Assembly (NCBI GenBank): GCA_903907905.1
Contig: CAIVPX010000127.1
Coordinates: 45,514-109,513, forward strand
DNA from: an uncultured bacterium
GTDB lineage: Bacteria; Pseudomonadota; Gammaproteobacteria; Burkholderiales; Burkholderiaceae_E
Direction: 5' to 3'
DNA length: 64,000 bases
In this document: piece by piece, positions 47,627 through 56,577 of the stretch
Layout: every line of letters starts with the position of its first letter
How positions within the stretch are numbered: position 1 is the stretch's first letter
The notes under the pieces: generated by a model
What the model saw: only the letters and a program-made list of their open reading frames with translations
What the model was told of the DNA's origin: nothing
Database searches by the model: none
Program-made: the position numbers and the translations under genes

Positions 47627-48721
47627 ATGTCCCTCAAATGCGGCATCGTCGGCCTGCCCAACGTCGGCAAATCCACCCTGTTCAATGCGCTCACCAAGGC
47701 AGGCATTGCGGCCGAAAACTATCCGTTTTGCACCATCGAGCCCAACGTGGGCATCGTCGAGGTGCCGGATCCTCGGCTCACAGCGCTCGCCGGCATCGCC
47801 AAGCCGCAGCGCGTTCTGCCCGCCACGGTGGAGTTCGTCGACATCGCGGGCCTGGTCGCGGGCGCCTCCAAGGGCGAGGGGCTGGGCAACCAGTTTCTGG
47901 CCAACATCCGCGAGACCGATGCCATCGTGCACGTGGTGCGTTGCTTCGAAGACGGCAACGTGATTCACGTCAGCGGCAAGATCGATCCACTCTCCGATAT
48001 CGAGGTGATCAACACCGAACTCGCACTGGCCGACCTCGCCACGGTCGACAAGGCGCTGCTGCGCTACACGAAGGCGGCGCGCGCAGGCGGCGACAAGGAA
48101 GCGCAGCGCCTGGTGGCGGTGCTCGAGAAGTGTCTGGCTGTGCTCAACGAGGCCCGACCGGTGCGCTCGCTCGATCTGTACGAGGAAGAAAAGGCCTTGA
48201 TCCGGCCGCTCTGTCTCATCACGGCCAAGCCGACCATGTACGTGGCGAACGTAAAAGAGGGTGGCTTTGAAGACAACCCGCATCTCGAGGCGGTGCGGCG
48301 TCATGCGGCAGGCGAGGGCTCGGTCGTGGTGCCGGTGTGCGCGGCCATCGAGGCCGAAATCGCTGACCTCAGCGACGAGGACAAGATGGTGTTTCTCGCC
48401 GATATCGGCATGGAAGAACCCGGTCTTGACCGTGTCATTCGCGCCGCTTTCACGCTGCTGGGCCTGCAAACCTATTTCACCGCCGGCGAAAAAGAGGTTC
48501 GCGCCTGGACCGTGCGCGTGGGCGCCACCGCCCCGCAGGCCGCGGGCGTCATCCACACCGACTTCGAGCGCGGCTTTATCCGCGCCGAGACCATCGCCTA
48601 TGACGACTACATCGCCTGCAAGGGCGAGTCCGGCGCCAAGGACAAGGGCAAGATGCGGCTCGAGGGCAAGGACTATGTGCTGCGCGATGGCGATGTCATG
48701 CACTTTCGGTTCAACGTCTGA
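47627..48721 (+). CDS. ychF: Redox-regulated ATPase YchF (Obg-like)
   Basis: Universally conserved Obg-family P-loop protein that prefers ATP; 364 residues. G1 [21 protein letters not shown]3 [20 protein letters not shown], a coiled-coil region around 130-200, the altered G4 (YVANVKE) and the C-terminal TGS domain with [22 protein letters not shown] precedes the ATG. The frame extends far upstream but that part lies within the transporter gene in another frame. Confidence 0.96.
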   Translation: MSLKCGIVGLPNVGKSTLFNALTKAGIAAENYPFCTIEPNVGIVEVPDPRLTALAGIAKPQRVLPATVEFVDIAGLVAGASKGEGLGNQFLANIRETDAIVHVVRCFEDGNVIHVSGKIDPLSDIEVINTELALADLATVDKALLRYTKAARAGGDKEAQRLVAVLEKCLAVLNEARPVRSLDLYEEEKALIRPLCLITAKPTMYVANVKEGGFEDNPHLEAVRRHAAGEGSVVVPVCAAIEAEIADLSDEDKMVFLADIGMEEPGLDRVIRAAFTLLGLQTYFTAGEKEVRAWTVRVGATAPQAAGVIHTDFERGFIRAETIAYDDYIACKGESGAKDKGKMRLEGKDYVLRDGDVMHFRFNV

Positions 48722-48736
48722 TCGGCCCCCCAGCCC

Positions 48737-50137
48737 GTGTCCGCTCAAGATCTCTCCCCCCAGCCTGATGCAGACCTGCTCGTAGCCGGCGCGGGTGCTG
48801 CCGGCCTATTCGGCGCACTCGTCGCTGCCCACCATGGCGCCTCGGTGCTGCTGCTCGAGCGCGACCTTGACGGCCCCTCCAACCTGCTGGTGAGCGGCGG
48901 GCTCTTTCCGGGCGCGGGCACCCGCTTTCAGCGCGATGCCGGTATCACCGACAGCCCCGAACTGTTCGCGCAGGACGTCACCACCAAGGCGGACGGCAAG
49001 GTCGATGCGCCGGTGCTCGTAGCCATCGCCGCACAAACTGCGCCCACCGTGCATTTCCTGGCCGACACGCTGGGTCTGCCCATCAAGCTGCTCGGCGAAC
49101 TTGTTGCGCCCGGCCACGCGGTGGCTCGCATGCACGGCACACCGAAAGAGAGCGGGCGGGAACTGCACCAGATGCTCAGGGCGGCCGCGCGCGCGCATCC
49201 GCGCATCACGCTCATGGCCGACACCGAGGTCACCGCGCTCATCGCCCAGGGGTCGCCCGCGCGGGTGACCGGCCTGCACGTGCGCGAGGCCCGCTCGACG
49301 CGCGCGCTGCACGCGCCCGCGGTACTGCTCGCAACCGGCGGCTTTGCCAGCAACGCCGAGTTGCTCGCCGAATACATCCCCGATATGAAGCGCGCGCTTC
49401 ACATTGGCGCCGGTGCCAACGATGGCTGTGCAATCGTGTGGGCGCGCAGCCTAGGGGCCGATGTGGCCTTCATGCCGGGCTATCAGGGTCAAGGGCACGT
49501 GAATCCGCCCGCGGGGCGTACCCGATTGGGGATGGCACTGCCACCCAAGGGCGCCTTCATGGTCAACCGAGAGGGACGGCGCTTCATCTCGGAAGACATC
49601 GGGCCTTCTGAGCTCGCCGCCTATGTGCTGGCCCAGCCAGGCGGCGTGGCGCTCGAGGTGTTCGATGCCCGCATCCACGAATTCGCCTCGCGCCAGGGCC
49701 CCTACCGCGAGGCCTGTGAAGCGGGGCACGTGAAGTCAGCAGACACCCCCGAGGCACTGGCACGCCTGTTCGGTGTCCCCGAGGCAGCATTCACGGCAAC
49801 TTTTGCTGCTTTTCGGCAGGCGGCCAGCGAGGGCCGCGACCCCGAGCAGGGGCGCAAACAGTTTGGCCCGCCGCTCGAGTCGCCCCTGTATGGCGCCTGG
49901 GTCACCGGGGCGCTCGCACACACGCAGGGGGGCCTGCGGGTGGACGCCTGCGCCCGGGTGCTGCGCACCGATGCCTCGGTGATCGAGGGCCTGTACGCCG
50001 CAGGCGGCGCCGCGGCCTCGATCTCGGGTACCGGTGGCGCGGGTTATCTGCCTGGCAACGGTCTGGGCCAGTCCTTCGGGCTGGCGATGCTCGCCGGCCA
50101 GCACCTCATCGGTTCGCTGACCGGCAAACGCGCCTGA
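48737..50137 (+). CDS. FAD-dependent oxidoreductase of the fumarate reductase/succinate dehydrogenase flavoprotein family
   Basis: 466 residues. N-terminal FAD fold DLLVAGAGAAGLFGALVAAH with LLLERD, substrate/cap domain with MHGTPKESGRELHQMLRAAA, and C-terminal GLYAAGGAAASISGTGGAGY and LPGNGLGQSFGLAMLAG as in FAD_binding_2 enzymes. GTG start without a clear ribosome-binding site. Relatives include fumarate reductases, tricarballylate dehydrogenase and ketosteroid dehydrogenases, so the substrate is open. Next to a Bug receptor and two small-acid enzymes on the other strand (7-nt convergent gap). Confidence 0.85.
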   Translation: MSAQDLSPQPDADLLVAGAGAAGLFGALVAAHHGASVLLLERDLDGPSNLLVSGGLFPGAGTRFQRDAGITDSPELFAQDVTTKADGKVDAPVLVAIAAQTAPTVHFLADTLGLPIKLLGELVAPGHAVARMHGTPKESGRELHQMLRAAARAHPRITLMADTEVTALIAQGSPARVTGLHVREARSTRALHAPAVLLATGGFASNAELLAEYIPDMKRALHIGAGANDGCAIVWARSLGADVAFMPGYQGQGHVNPPAGRTRLGMALPPKGAFMVNREGRRFISEDIGPSELAAYVLAQPGGVALEVFDARIHEFASRQGPYREACEAGHVKSADTPEALARLFGVPEAAFTATFAAFRQAASEGRDPEQGRKQFGPPLESPLYGAWVTGALAHTQGGLRVDACARVLRTDASVIEGLYAAGGAAASISGTGGAGYLPGNGLGQSFGLAMLAGQHLIGSLTGKRA

Positions 50138-50143
50138 GTGTTT

Positions 50144-51133
50144 TTACTGCTCGGCCTTGGCGCCCGAGATCTCAACCGCCCGCTTGAACTTCGCAAGCTC
50201 GCGCTTGTGAAAGGCTGCAGTAGCAGCGGGCGACAGCCCGGAGGCCGTCGCGCCCATCTTGGCCAGCCGCTCAAGCACTTCGGGCGCTTCAAGCGCGCGC
50301 TTGATTTCGACCGCCATCTTGTCGACGATGGCAGCGGCTGTGCCCGTTGGCGCAAACAGAATCACCCACGCCGAGGCATCAAAGCCCGGATAGGTTTCGG
50401 ACAGGGCGGGCACATCGGGCAGGGCAGGGCTGCGCTTCTCGGACGTGACGGCGATCGGCCGGATCTGGCCCGAGCCGAGAAACCCGGGCAGAGACGGCAG
50501 GCCTTCGACTGCCATCTGCACGTCGCCCGCGATCAGCGCCTGAATCGCCGGCGCCCCACCCCGATAGGGGATGTGGGTCATGTCGAGTTTGGCCTCGGCA
50601 CGAATGAGTTCCATCACCAGATGCGAGGTCGAGCCCTGGCCGGACGACGCGAAATTCACCTTGCCCTGCTGGGCTTTGACCCAGGCGAGCATCTCGGACA
50701 CCGAGCTGATCGGCAACTTGGGATTGACCACCAGCACCTGGGGAAAGGTGACCATGACCGAGACCGCCACGAAGTCTTTCTCGGCGTCGTAGGGCAGGGT
50801 CTTGAAGAGCCAGGGGTTGATGGCCATCGTGCCCGGCGAACCGACCAGGAAGGTTTCGCCATCGGGTTTGGAGCGGGCCGCGATCTCGGTACCGATGTTG
50901 CCCGATGCGCCGGTGCGGTTCTCGACGATGAACTGCGCATTGGTGTTTTGCGATACGCGTCCCGCGATGAGGCGGGTGACGACGTCGACGGCCGAGCCCG
51001 CGGAAAACGGATTGATGAGCCGGACAGGCCTTGAGGGCCACTCCTGGGCCAGCGCCTGCTGCGCCGCAGCCATCAGGCCGACGGTGAGCGCCGACGCGGT
51101 AAAGCGCTTGAGCAGGGTCTGTGTCTTGTTCAT
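50144..51133 (-). CDS. Tripartite tricarboxylate transporter substrate-binding protein, Bug family
   Basis: Periplasmic solute receptor, 329 residues. Signal peptide ending AAQQALAQ, then EWPSRPVRLINPFSAGSAVD, IVENRTGASGNIGTEIAARS and DGETFLVGSPGTMAINPWLF, all Bug-type. Good GGAG ribosome-binding site 8 nt upstream. No TctA/TctB membrane subunits are in the window, as is common for orphan Bug genes. Neighbours suggest an organic acid ligand. Confidence 0.93.
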   Translation of the reverse strand: MNKTQTLLKRFTASALTVGLMAAAQQALAQEWPSRPVRLINPFSAGSAVDVVTRLIAGRVSQNTNAQFIVENRTGASGNIGTEIAARSKPDGETFLVGSPGTMAINPWLFKTLPYDAEKDFVAVSVMVTFPQVLVVNPKLPISSVSEMLAWVKAQQGKVNFASSGQGSTSHLVMELIRAEAKLDMTHIPYRGGAPAIQALIAGDVQMAVEGLPSLPGFLGSGQIRPIAVTSEKRSPALPDVPALSETYPGFDASAWVILFAPTGTAAAIVDKMAVEIKRALEAPEVLERLAKMGATASGLSPAATAAFHKRELAKFKRAVEISGAKAEQ

Positions 51134-51165
51134 GAAAAATCTCCGGAAAATACAGCCAGGGTGGT

Positions 51166-51909
51166 TCAGTGGAATTCGAGCAGCGAGCCAAAGCCCGCCT
51201 GGCGGTCAGCAATGCCAGCGGCTCGCAGCGCATGCCAGTAGGTGGCGGTGTTGATGGCAATCACCGGCTTGCCCAGAAAGAGTTCGGCGGCGGCGGCCAG
51301 TCGGATCATGGACAGATTGGTGCCCACCTGCACGATGGCATCGACATCGTCGCTATCGAGTCGCCTGATGGCGTCGCGACACATGGCGTCGGTGGTGTGA
51401 GCGATCTGCACGGGGCTTGGACGCTCCAGGCAGAGATCGCGCACCACTGTGAAACCGCAGTCCTGGTAGAAGCGCCGCACCTGCGCGTTGGCCACTTCGA
51501 AATAGGGCGAGAAAAACGCGATGCGCTTGGCGCCCACCGCCTTGAGCGCCGCCTCGGTGGCAAACGAGCCGCAGGACACGCCCACACCGGCACGCTCGGC
51601 GAGTTCCTGCCGGTAGGCCTCGGCACCCTTGCGACCATCCCAGAAAGTGGTGGCCGACATGCCCATGACCAGATAGCTCATCTCGCAGCTCTTGAGCGCA
51701 TCGATCGCCGCCAGCGTCGCCCCCATGATGCTGCGAACGAGCTTGAGGAAATCCTCGTTGCCACCCACCGGCATGTTGGGAATGATGATGCGGCTGTAGT
51801 GATTGGTGACACCGATGGGGCGAAGGTCATCGTAGTCAGGCTGAACGATGGTGTTGGTGGACGGGCCAATGGCGCCAAAGACCTGACGGTAGCCGAGATG
51901 GTCGGGCAT
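51166..51909 (-). CDS. Asp/Glu racemase superfamily protein (maleate isomerase / arylmalonate decarboxylase-like)
   Basis: 247 residues. The two-domain fold is recognisable from VFGAIGPSTNTIVQPDYDDL, YLVMGMSATTFWDG (79-92), ALKAVGAKRIAFFSPYFEVA, DAIVQVGTNLSMIRL (190-204) and KPVIAINTATYWHALRAAGI. Family members use one or two Cys as acid/base or nucleophile; at the two equivalent positions here I read Gly (83 and 196), so chemistry may differ. Start at 51907-51909 gives the family N-terminus. Between the Bug receptor and an isocitrate-lyase-family enzyme on the same strand. Confidence 0.8.
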   Translation of the reverse strand: MPDHLGYRQVFGAIGPSTNTIVQPDYDDLRPIGVTNHYSRIIIPNMPVGGNEDFLKLVRSIMGATLAAIDALKSCEMSYLVMGMSATTFWDGRKGAEAYRQELAERAGVGVSCGSFATEAALKAVGAKRIAFFSPYFEVANAQVRRFYQDCGFTVVRDLCLERPSPVQIAHTTDAMCRDAIRRLDSDDVDAIVQVGTNLSMIRLAAAAELFLGKPVIAINTATYWHALRAAGIADRQAGFGSLLEFH

Positions 51910-51961
51910 GGGAAAGACTCCGGAATGGTGCCTGCGCTGGAGGTTGAGGGGGGAAGGGGGG

Positions 51962-52873
51962 TCAGCTCTGCGATTCTTGTCCGGCGTGGTCCTTGTCGAA
52001 GGCCGCCACCCAGTCAAAGCCCATCATCTGCGAGAACTCCGGGAACGGATAGAGCGGCTGGGTCATACCCGCCGTCGAGCCGTCGGCCTTGAGCTTGTCA
52101 TACACCGACCGCATCGCCGCACCGGCCGCCAGAAAGGCCGACGCCGGAAAGATGGCGAGCGAATACCCGATGTCGGTGAGGTCGGCCGCGCTCAACACCG
52201 GCGTGCGACCGCCATCGACCATGTTGGCCACCAGGGGCAAATCGAAGGCGCGTCCGAGCGTACGCATTTCCTCGACCGACTCGGGGCTTTCGATGAAGAG
52301 CAGGTCGGCGCCCGCCCGGGCATAGACCTCGGCGCGCCGCATGGCTTCATCGAGGCCGTGGGTGGTGCGCGCATCGGTACGCGCGATGATCAGGAAATTG
52401 GGGTCGTTGCGCGTCTCGACCGCCACGCGGATCTTGGCGACCATGTCTTCGGCAGGCACCACGCGCCGACCCAGCATGTGGCCGCATTTCTTGGGAAACT
52501 GCTGGTCCTCGATTTGAATCGCGCAGGCACCGGCCGCCTCATAGCCTCGCACCGTGTGCATCACATTGAGCAGCCCGCCGTAGCCGGTATCGCCGTCGCA
52601 GATCATGGGGGTCTGGGTGATGGTGGCGAACTGCGCCACACGGTTGACCATATCGGTGTAGCTGGCCAGCCCCGCATCCGGCAAGCCCAGATAGGACGCC
52701 ACCGTGCCATAGCCCGTCATGTAGAGCGCTTCGAAGCCCATGGTGTCGGCGATCTTGGCCGAGATCATCTCGAAGACACCGGGCGCAACAGTCAGATGGC
52801 CTCGACGGATGCGCGAGCGCAGCAGCGCCCGCCGCTCATTGCCGGAGAGGTTCGAGATGCCCTGCTTGATCAT
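51962..52873 (-). CDS. Isocitrate lyase/PEP mutase family lyase (2-methylisocitrate or dimethylmalate lyase-like)
   Basis: 303 residues. APGVFEMISAKIADTMGFEA, metal-binding ICDGDTGYGG (D93, D95), and KKCGH (128-132) with the catalytic Cys that marks C-C bond-cleaving members rather than PEP mutase or oxaloacetate decarboxylase. Expected products are pyruvate, glyoxylate or a related oxoacid plus a short acid; the exact substrate is not determined. The ATG at 52871-52873 was chosen because everything upstream is atypical. First gene of a minus-strand group with the racemase-like protein and the Bug receptor. Confidence 0.88.
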   Translation of the reverse strand: MIKQGISNLSGNERRALLRSRIRRGHLTVAPGVFEMISAKIADTMGFEALYMTGYGTVASYLGLPDAGLASYTDMVNRVAQFATITQTPMICDGDTGYGGLLNVMHTVRGYEAAGACAIQIEDQQFPKKCGHMLGRRVVPAEDMVAKIRVAVETRNDPNFLIIARTDARTTHGLDEAMRRAEVYARAGADLLFIESPESVEEMRTLGRAFDLPLVANMVDGGRTPVLSAADLTDIGYSLAIFPASAFLAAGAAMRSVYDKLKADGSTAGMTQPLYPFPEFSQMMGFDWVAAFDKDHAGQESQS

Positions 52874-53081
52874 CGAGGAGCCTTTCGCGCGTGTGCCGCG
52901 CCATGGGACGAAAGTGGATTCGCAAACGGGCCTCAATTTACACAAAATCGGTCGTGCCCGAGCAGGCCGTCCCACCGCTCGCATGGGCGTGCCACCCGGC
53001 ACGCCCCTGGCACCGCCCGGTGTGGCTACGGGAATCGGATAAAGTTCGTCTGATGCATGGCTTGGCAAGGACCTGTCACTG

Positions 53082-53669
53082 ATGCGATTGCTCCGGTTCG
53101 ATACGCCACTCGGGCCCATGATTGCCGTGGGTGACGACGACTTTCTGCGCGGCCTCTACTTCAGCGGCCAGAAGCACCAGCCCGACTTCTCGGGCTTGCC
53201 CGATGGGCGAAACTGCCTGCTGTTGCGTCGCGTGCAGCATCAGGTAAGCGAGTTCTTCAACGGTCGCCGCGGGGGTTTCGATGTGCCGCTTCAGGCGCCG
53301 GGCACCGATCTGCAGCAATCGGTCTGGCTCGCGCTGGCCTCGATCCCGCTGGGTGAAACCTTGTCCTACGCAGCACTTGCCGAACGCGTGGGCAAGCCGC
53401 GTGCGGTGCGCGCTGTCGCGGGCGCGGTCGGCCGCAATCCCTGGACCCTGATACGGCCCTGTCATCGCGTCATTGGCTCGGGCGGCTCGCTCACCGGGTT
53501 TGCGGGCGGACTCGAGCGCAAGGCCGCGCTGCTCGCTCATGAGTCAAGACTGGCTCAGGCGCATGCCACCCACCTCAGCGCTGCCGGCGCATCCACCGAT
53601 GCCGGCGTATCGCACAGCGCCGAGGTGCGGCCGATGCGCGCGCCTACCCGCCCTGCGTCCTCGGCATGA
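53082..53669 (+). CDS. ogt: Methylated-DNA-[protein]-cysteine S-methyltransferase
   Basis: Suicide repair of O6-alkylguanine. 195 residues. The DNA-binding part has SIPLGETLSYAALAERVGKP, followed by AVGRNPWTLIRPCHRVIGSG with the acceptor Cys and Asn hinge, then LTGFAGGLERKAALLAHE. The C-terminal about 35 residues (after LAHE) are extra and Ser/Pro/Ala-rich. The stop overlaps the next start by 4 nt. Confidence 0.92.
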   Translation: MRLLRFDTPLGPMIAVGDDDFLRGLYFSGQKHQPDFSGLPDGRNCLLLRRVQHQVSEFFNGRRGGFDVPLQAPGTDLQQSVWLALASIPLGETLSYAALAERVGKPRAVRAVAGAVGRNPWTLIRPCHRVIGSGGSLTGFAGGLERKAALLAHESRLAQAHATHLSAAGASTDAGVSHSAEVRPMRAPTRPASSA

Positions 53670-55471
53670 ACGCCGACACCTCGGACGCTGTCACGCGTCG
53701 GGTGCTGCGCTGGGTCGAACAACTCTGCGCGCAACTCGAGCCTGACGGCCCGCAACGCGATCAGACGGCTCTGTACCGGTGGCTCGACGGTGCCTTCACC
53801 GACGACTGCTTCTGGCGCGACTTTGTCGCCTTCACCTGGAACATCAAGACCCTGGAAGGTCGCGCCGCCATCGGGTCCATGCTCGAGGCCTGTGGCCCGC
53901 GCACGGCACCCACCGACTGGCAGGTCACCGAAGCGAGCGAGCAGCCCGACGGGGTCACCGAGGCGTGGCTGAGTTTCAGCACCGCGCAGGGCACAGCACG
54001 CGCCGTGCTGCGCTTGCGCGGCGAACGCTGCTGGACCTTCTTCACCACCCTCGAGAGCCTGCGCGGCCACGAGGAACAGGCGGGCACCCGTCGCGCGCTG
54101 GGCACGGTGCATGGCGCCATCCCGGGGCGCAAGAACTGGCTCGAGCAGCGCGAGCAGCACGCCGCCGACTTCGGTGTCCGTGAGCAACCCTGGTGTCTGA
54201 TCGTCGGGGGCGGTCAGGGCGGGCTGGCACTCGCCGCCCGCCTCAAGCGTCTGGGCGTCCCCTCACTGATCATTGATCGCCACCCCCGGCCTGGCGATTC
54301 CTGGCGCAAACGCTACCGCTCGCTCTGCCTGCATGACCCGGTCTGGTACGACCACATGCCCTACCTGCCCTTCCCCGACCACTGGCCGGTGTTCACGCCC
54401 AAGGACAAGATGGGCGAATGGCTCGAGATGTACGCGCGGGTGATGGAACTCGATTTCTGGGGTAACACCGAGTGCCAGGGCGCCCGCTACGACGAGACCT
54501 CGGGCCGCTGGCAGGTGCAGGTGCGCCGCGACAGCAAGACGCTCACGCTCGAGCCGGCCCAACTGGTGCTCGCCACCGGCATGTCAGGGGTGCCGCAGAC
54601 GCCGGCACTGGCTGGCCGCGAGCAGTTCCAGGGCAAGCTCGTGCACTCGAGTCAGTACGAAGGCGGCGAGCAATGGGCAGGCCGACGCTGCGTGGTCATC
54701 GGATCGAACAACTCGGCCCACGACATCTGTGCCGATCTCTGGGAACATGGCGCGCAGGTGACCATGCTGCAGCGCTCACCCACCATCGTCGTGCGGGCTG
54801 ATTCGCTGCAGCAGTTCGCCCGCAAGAAGCTCTACTCGGAAGAAGCGCTCGCAGCCGGCATCACCACGAACAAGGCCGACCTCATCGCCGCGTCATGGCC
54901 GCACCGGCTCATGCCCCAGATGACACGGCCGATCTACGAGACCATCGCCAGGCACGATGCCGACTTTTACGCGGGGCTGGCCGGGGCCGGCTTCATGACG
55001 CACATGGGCGTCGATGGCACGGGCATTCACGTCGCCTACTTCCGGCGCGGGTCAGGCTACTACATCGATGTCGGTGCTTCGCAGCTCATCACCGATGGGC
55101 AGATCGGTCTGCGAAGCCCCGCGCAGGTCCGCCGTCTCGAGGCTGATGCCGTCGTGCTCGACAGTGGCGAGCGCCTGCCTGCCGATCTGGTGGTGTGCGC
55201 AACCGGCTACGGGTCCATGACCGGTTGGGCCGAGCAACTCATCTCGCGCGAGGTCGCCGAACGACTCGGGCCCTGCTGGGGACTGGGCTCGGAAACCGCT
55301 CTCGACCCGGGCCCCTGGGAAGGCGAGCTGCGCAACATGTGGAAGCCCACGGCGCAGCCCGGGCTGTGGTTCCAGGGCGGCAATCTCATGCAGGCGCGCT
55401 TCTTTTCTCTGCCGCTCGCCTTGCAGCTGAAGGCCCGCTACGAGGGGCTCGATACGCCGGTGTATTCCTGA
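53666..55471 (+). CDS. Flavin-containing monooxygenase-like oxidoreductase with N-terminal NTF2/SnoaL-like domain
   Basis: 601 residues in two parts. Residues about 10-135 look like an NTF2/SnoaL-type domain (FTDDCFWRDFVAFTWNIKTL, RCWTFFTTLESLRGHEE). Residues about 177-600 are an FMO/YUCCA-like flavoenzyme: FAD loop VGGGQGGLALAARL (180-193), FMO fingerprint FQGKLVHSSQY (321-331), NADPH loop VIGSNNSAHD (344-353) and ATGYGSMTG near the C-terminus. It may hydroxylate a substrate or carry out Baeyer-Villiger oxidation; the target is unknown. The ATG overlaps the ogt stop (ATGA). An HSL-type esterase follows. Confidence 0.87.
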   Translation: MNADTSDAVTRRVLRWVEQLCAQLEPDGPQRDQTALYRWLDGAFTDDCFWRDFVAFTWNIKTLEGRAAIGSMLEACGPRTAPTDWQVTEASEQPDGVTEAWLSFSTAQGTARAVLRLRGERCWTFFTTLESLRGHEEQAGTRRALGTVHGAIPGRKNWLEQREQHAADFGVREQPWCLIVGGGQGGLALAARLKRLGVPSLIIDRHPRPGDSWRKRYRSLCLHDPVWYDHMPYLPFPDHWPVFTPKDKMGEWLEMYARVMELDFWGNTECQGARYDETSGRWQVQVRRDSKTLTLEPAQLVLATGMSGVPQTPALAGREQFQGKLVHSSQYEGGEQWAGRRCVVIGSNNSAHDICADLWEHGAQVTMLQRSPTIVVRADSLQQFARKKLYSEEALAAGITTNKADLIAASWPHRLMPQMTRPIYETIARHDADFYAGLAGAGFMTHMGVDGTGIHVAYFRRGSGYYIDVGASQLITDGQIGLRSPAQVRRLEADAVVLDSGERLPADLVVCATGYGSMTGWAEQLISREVAERLGPCWGLGSETALDPGPWEGELRNMWKPTAQPGLWFQGGNLMQARFFSLPLALQLKARYEGLDTPVYS

Positions 55472-55485
55472 ACCCGCCCGAGCCC

Positions 55486-55515
55486 CAAGCCAAGCCACGC
55501 CACGCCACGCCAAAC
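55486..55515. repeat. Pentanucleotide tandem repeat upstream of the esterase gene
   Basis: Six consecutive 5-mers of the form CAMRC or close to it: CAAGC twice, CACGC three times, CAAAC once. It lies 23-53 nt upstream of the esterase ATG, after the monooxygenase stop. Confidence 0.75.
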
Positions 55516-55538
55516 CATTCGATCGACGGAGACACGCC

Positions 55539-56471
55539 ATGCTCGACCCTCAGGCCAGCGCACTGCTCAAGCTGATGCAGGACAAGGGCATTCCCCCGGT
55601 TCACCATGAGGCGCCGCATGATGCCCGCGCCTCGTACCGCAAACGGCGTTTTTATGCGCAACCCGAGCCGCCCGAGGTGTCACTCGTCCACGACAAGCGC
55701 ATCGCGGGTCCACGCGGTGACATTCCCGTTCGCCTCTATCGCGGCGCGCCCGGCAGTGACGCCCGCGGAGCCTTGGTTTATTTTCACGGCGGGGGCTGGG
55801 TGATCGGCGACATCGACACGCACGACGTGGTGTGCCGGCAGCTCGCGCTGATGGGCGGTTTCAGCGTGATCTCGGTCGACTATGGCCTGGGCCCCGAGCA
55901 TCGCTTTCCGGGGGCCGTCGATGACTGCATCGCCGCCACCCGCTGGGTACGCGCTCAGGCCGAAACACTCGGTGTCGACCCGCAACGCATCGCCGTCGGA
56001 GGCGACAGCGCCGGCGGCAATCTCGCAGCCGTCGTGGCCATCGCGCTACGCGATGCGGGCGAGCACTGGCTCAGGTATCAGCTGCTCATCTATCCGGCCA
56101 CCGACATGCGCTTCGTGAGCGACTCCTACCAGCGAAATGGCCAGGGCTACATGCTCACCACCGAGTCGATGCAGTACTTTCGTTCACACTACCTGGGTGA
56201 CAACACCCAGTACGCTGATTGGCGCGCCTCGCCCCTGCTCGCGAGCGACCATCGCAAGCTGCCGCCCGCACTGATCATCACCGCAGGCTATGACCCGCTG
56301 CGCGACGAAGGCCGACAGTACGCCGACGCCCTGAGCGCAGCGGGCAACCGGGTTCAGTACCTGTGCTTCGAGCGGCAGATTCACGGCTTCGTGTCGATGA
56401 GCCGGGTGATCGACGAAGGCGCCACGGCGCTCCGCCTGAGCGCCGACCTCACGGCCCGAGCGCTGGCCTGA
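55539..56471 (+). CDS. Alpha/beta hydrolase, hormone-sensitive-lipase-type esterase
   Basis: 310 residues. Oxyanion-hole motif YFHGGGWVIGD, nucleophile elbow VGGDSAGGNLAAV, acid in AGYDPLRDEG and His in RQIHGFVSM, matching the bacterial HSL (Aes) family. A GGAG ribosome-binding site precedes the ATG. Located 67 nt downstream of the FMO-like gene on the same strand; together they could oxidise a ketone to an ester and hydrolyse it, which is an inference. No signal peptide. Confidence 0.92.
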   Translation: MLDPQASALLKLMQDKGIPPVHHEAPHDARASYRKRRFYAQPEPPEVSLVHDKRIAGPRGDIPVRLYRGAPGSDARGALVYFHGGGWVIGDIDTHDVVCRQLALMGGFSVISVDYGLGPEHRFPGAVDDCIAATRWVRAQAETLGVDPQRIAVGGDSAGGNLAAVVAIALRDAGEHWLRYQLLIYPATDMRFVSDSYQRNGQGYMLTTESMQYFRSHYLGDNTQYADWRASPLLASDHRKLPPALIITAGYDPLRDEGRQYADALSAAGNRVQYLCFERQIHGFVSMSRVIDEGATALRLSADLTARALA

Positions 56472-56535
56472 GACCTGCGCCGATCCGCCCGGAGGCTGTC
56501 CGATCGGGAACGGCATTGCCGCGAGGCGGCCCGGC

Positions 56536-56560
56536 CCGGGGCGCCACGACACCGCCCCGG
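56536..56560. terminator. GC-rich hairpin between convergent esterase and hydantoin racemase genes
   Basis: Arms 56536-56543 and 56553-56560 pair perfectly over 8 bp around a 9-nt loop, in the 106-nt gap between two converging genes. No T run follows on either strand, so termination is plausible but not assured. Confidence 0.35.
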
Positions 56561-56577
56561 CGCGTGGGTGCCTCGGA

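Noticed and set aside
51945..51962. Two G6 runs before the lyase stop as a G-quadruplex
   Set aside because: Only two G runs are present; at least four are needed for an intramolecular quadruplex.
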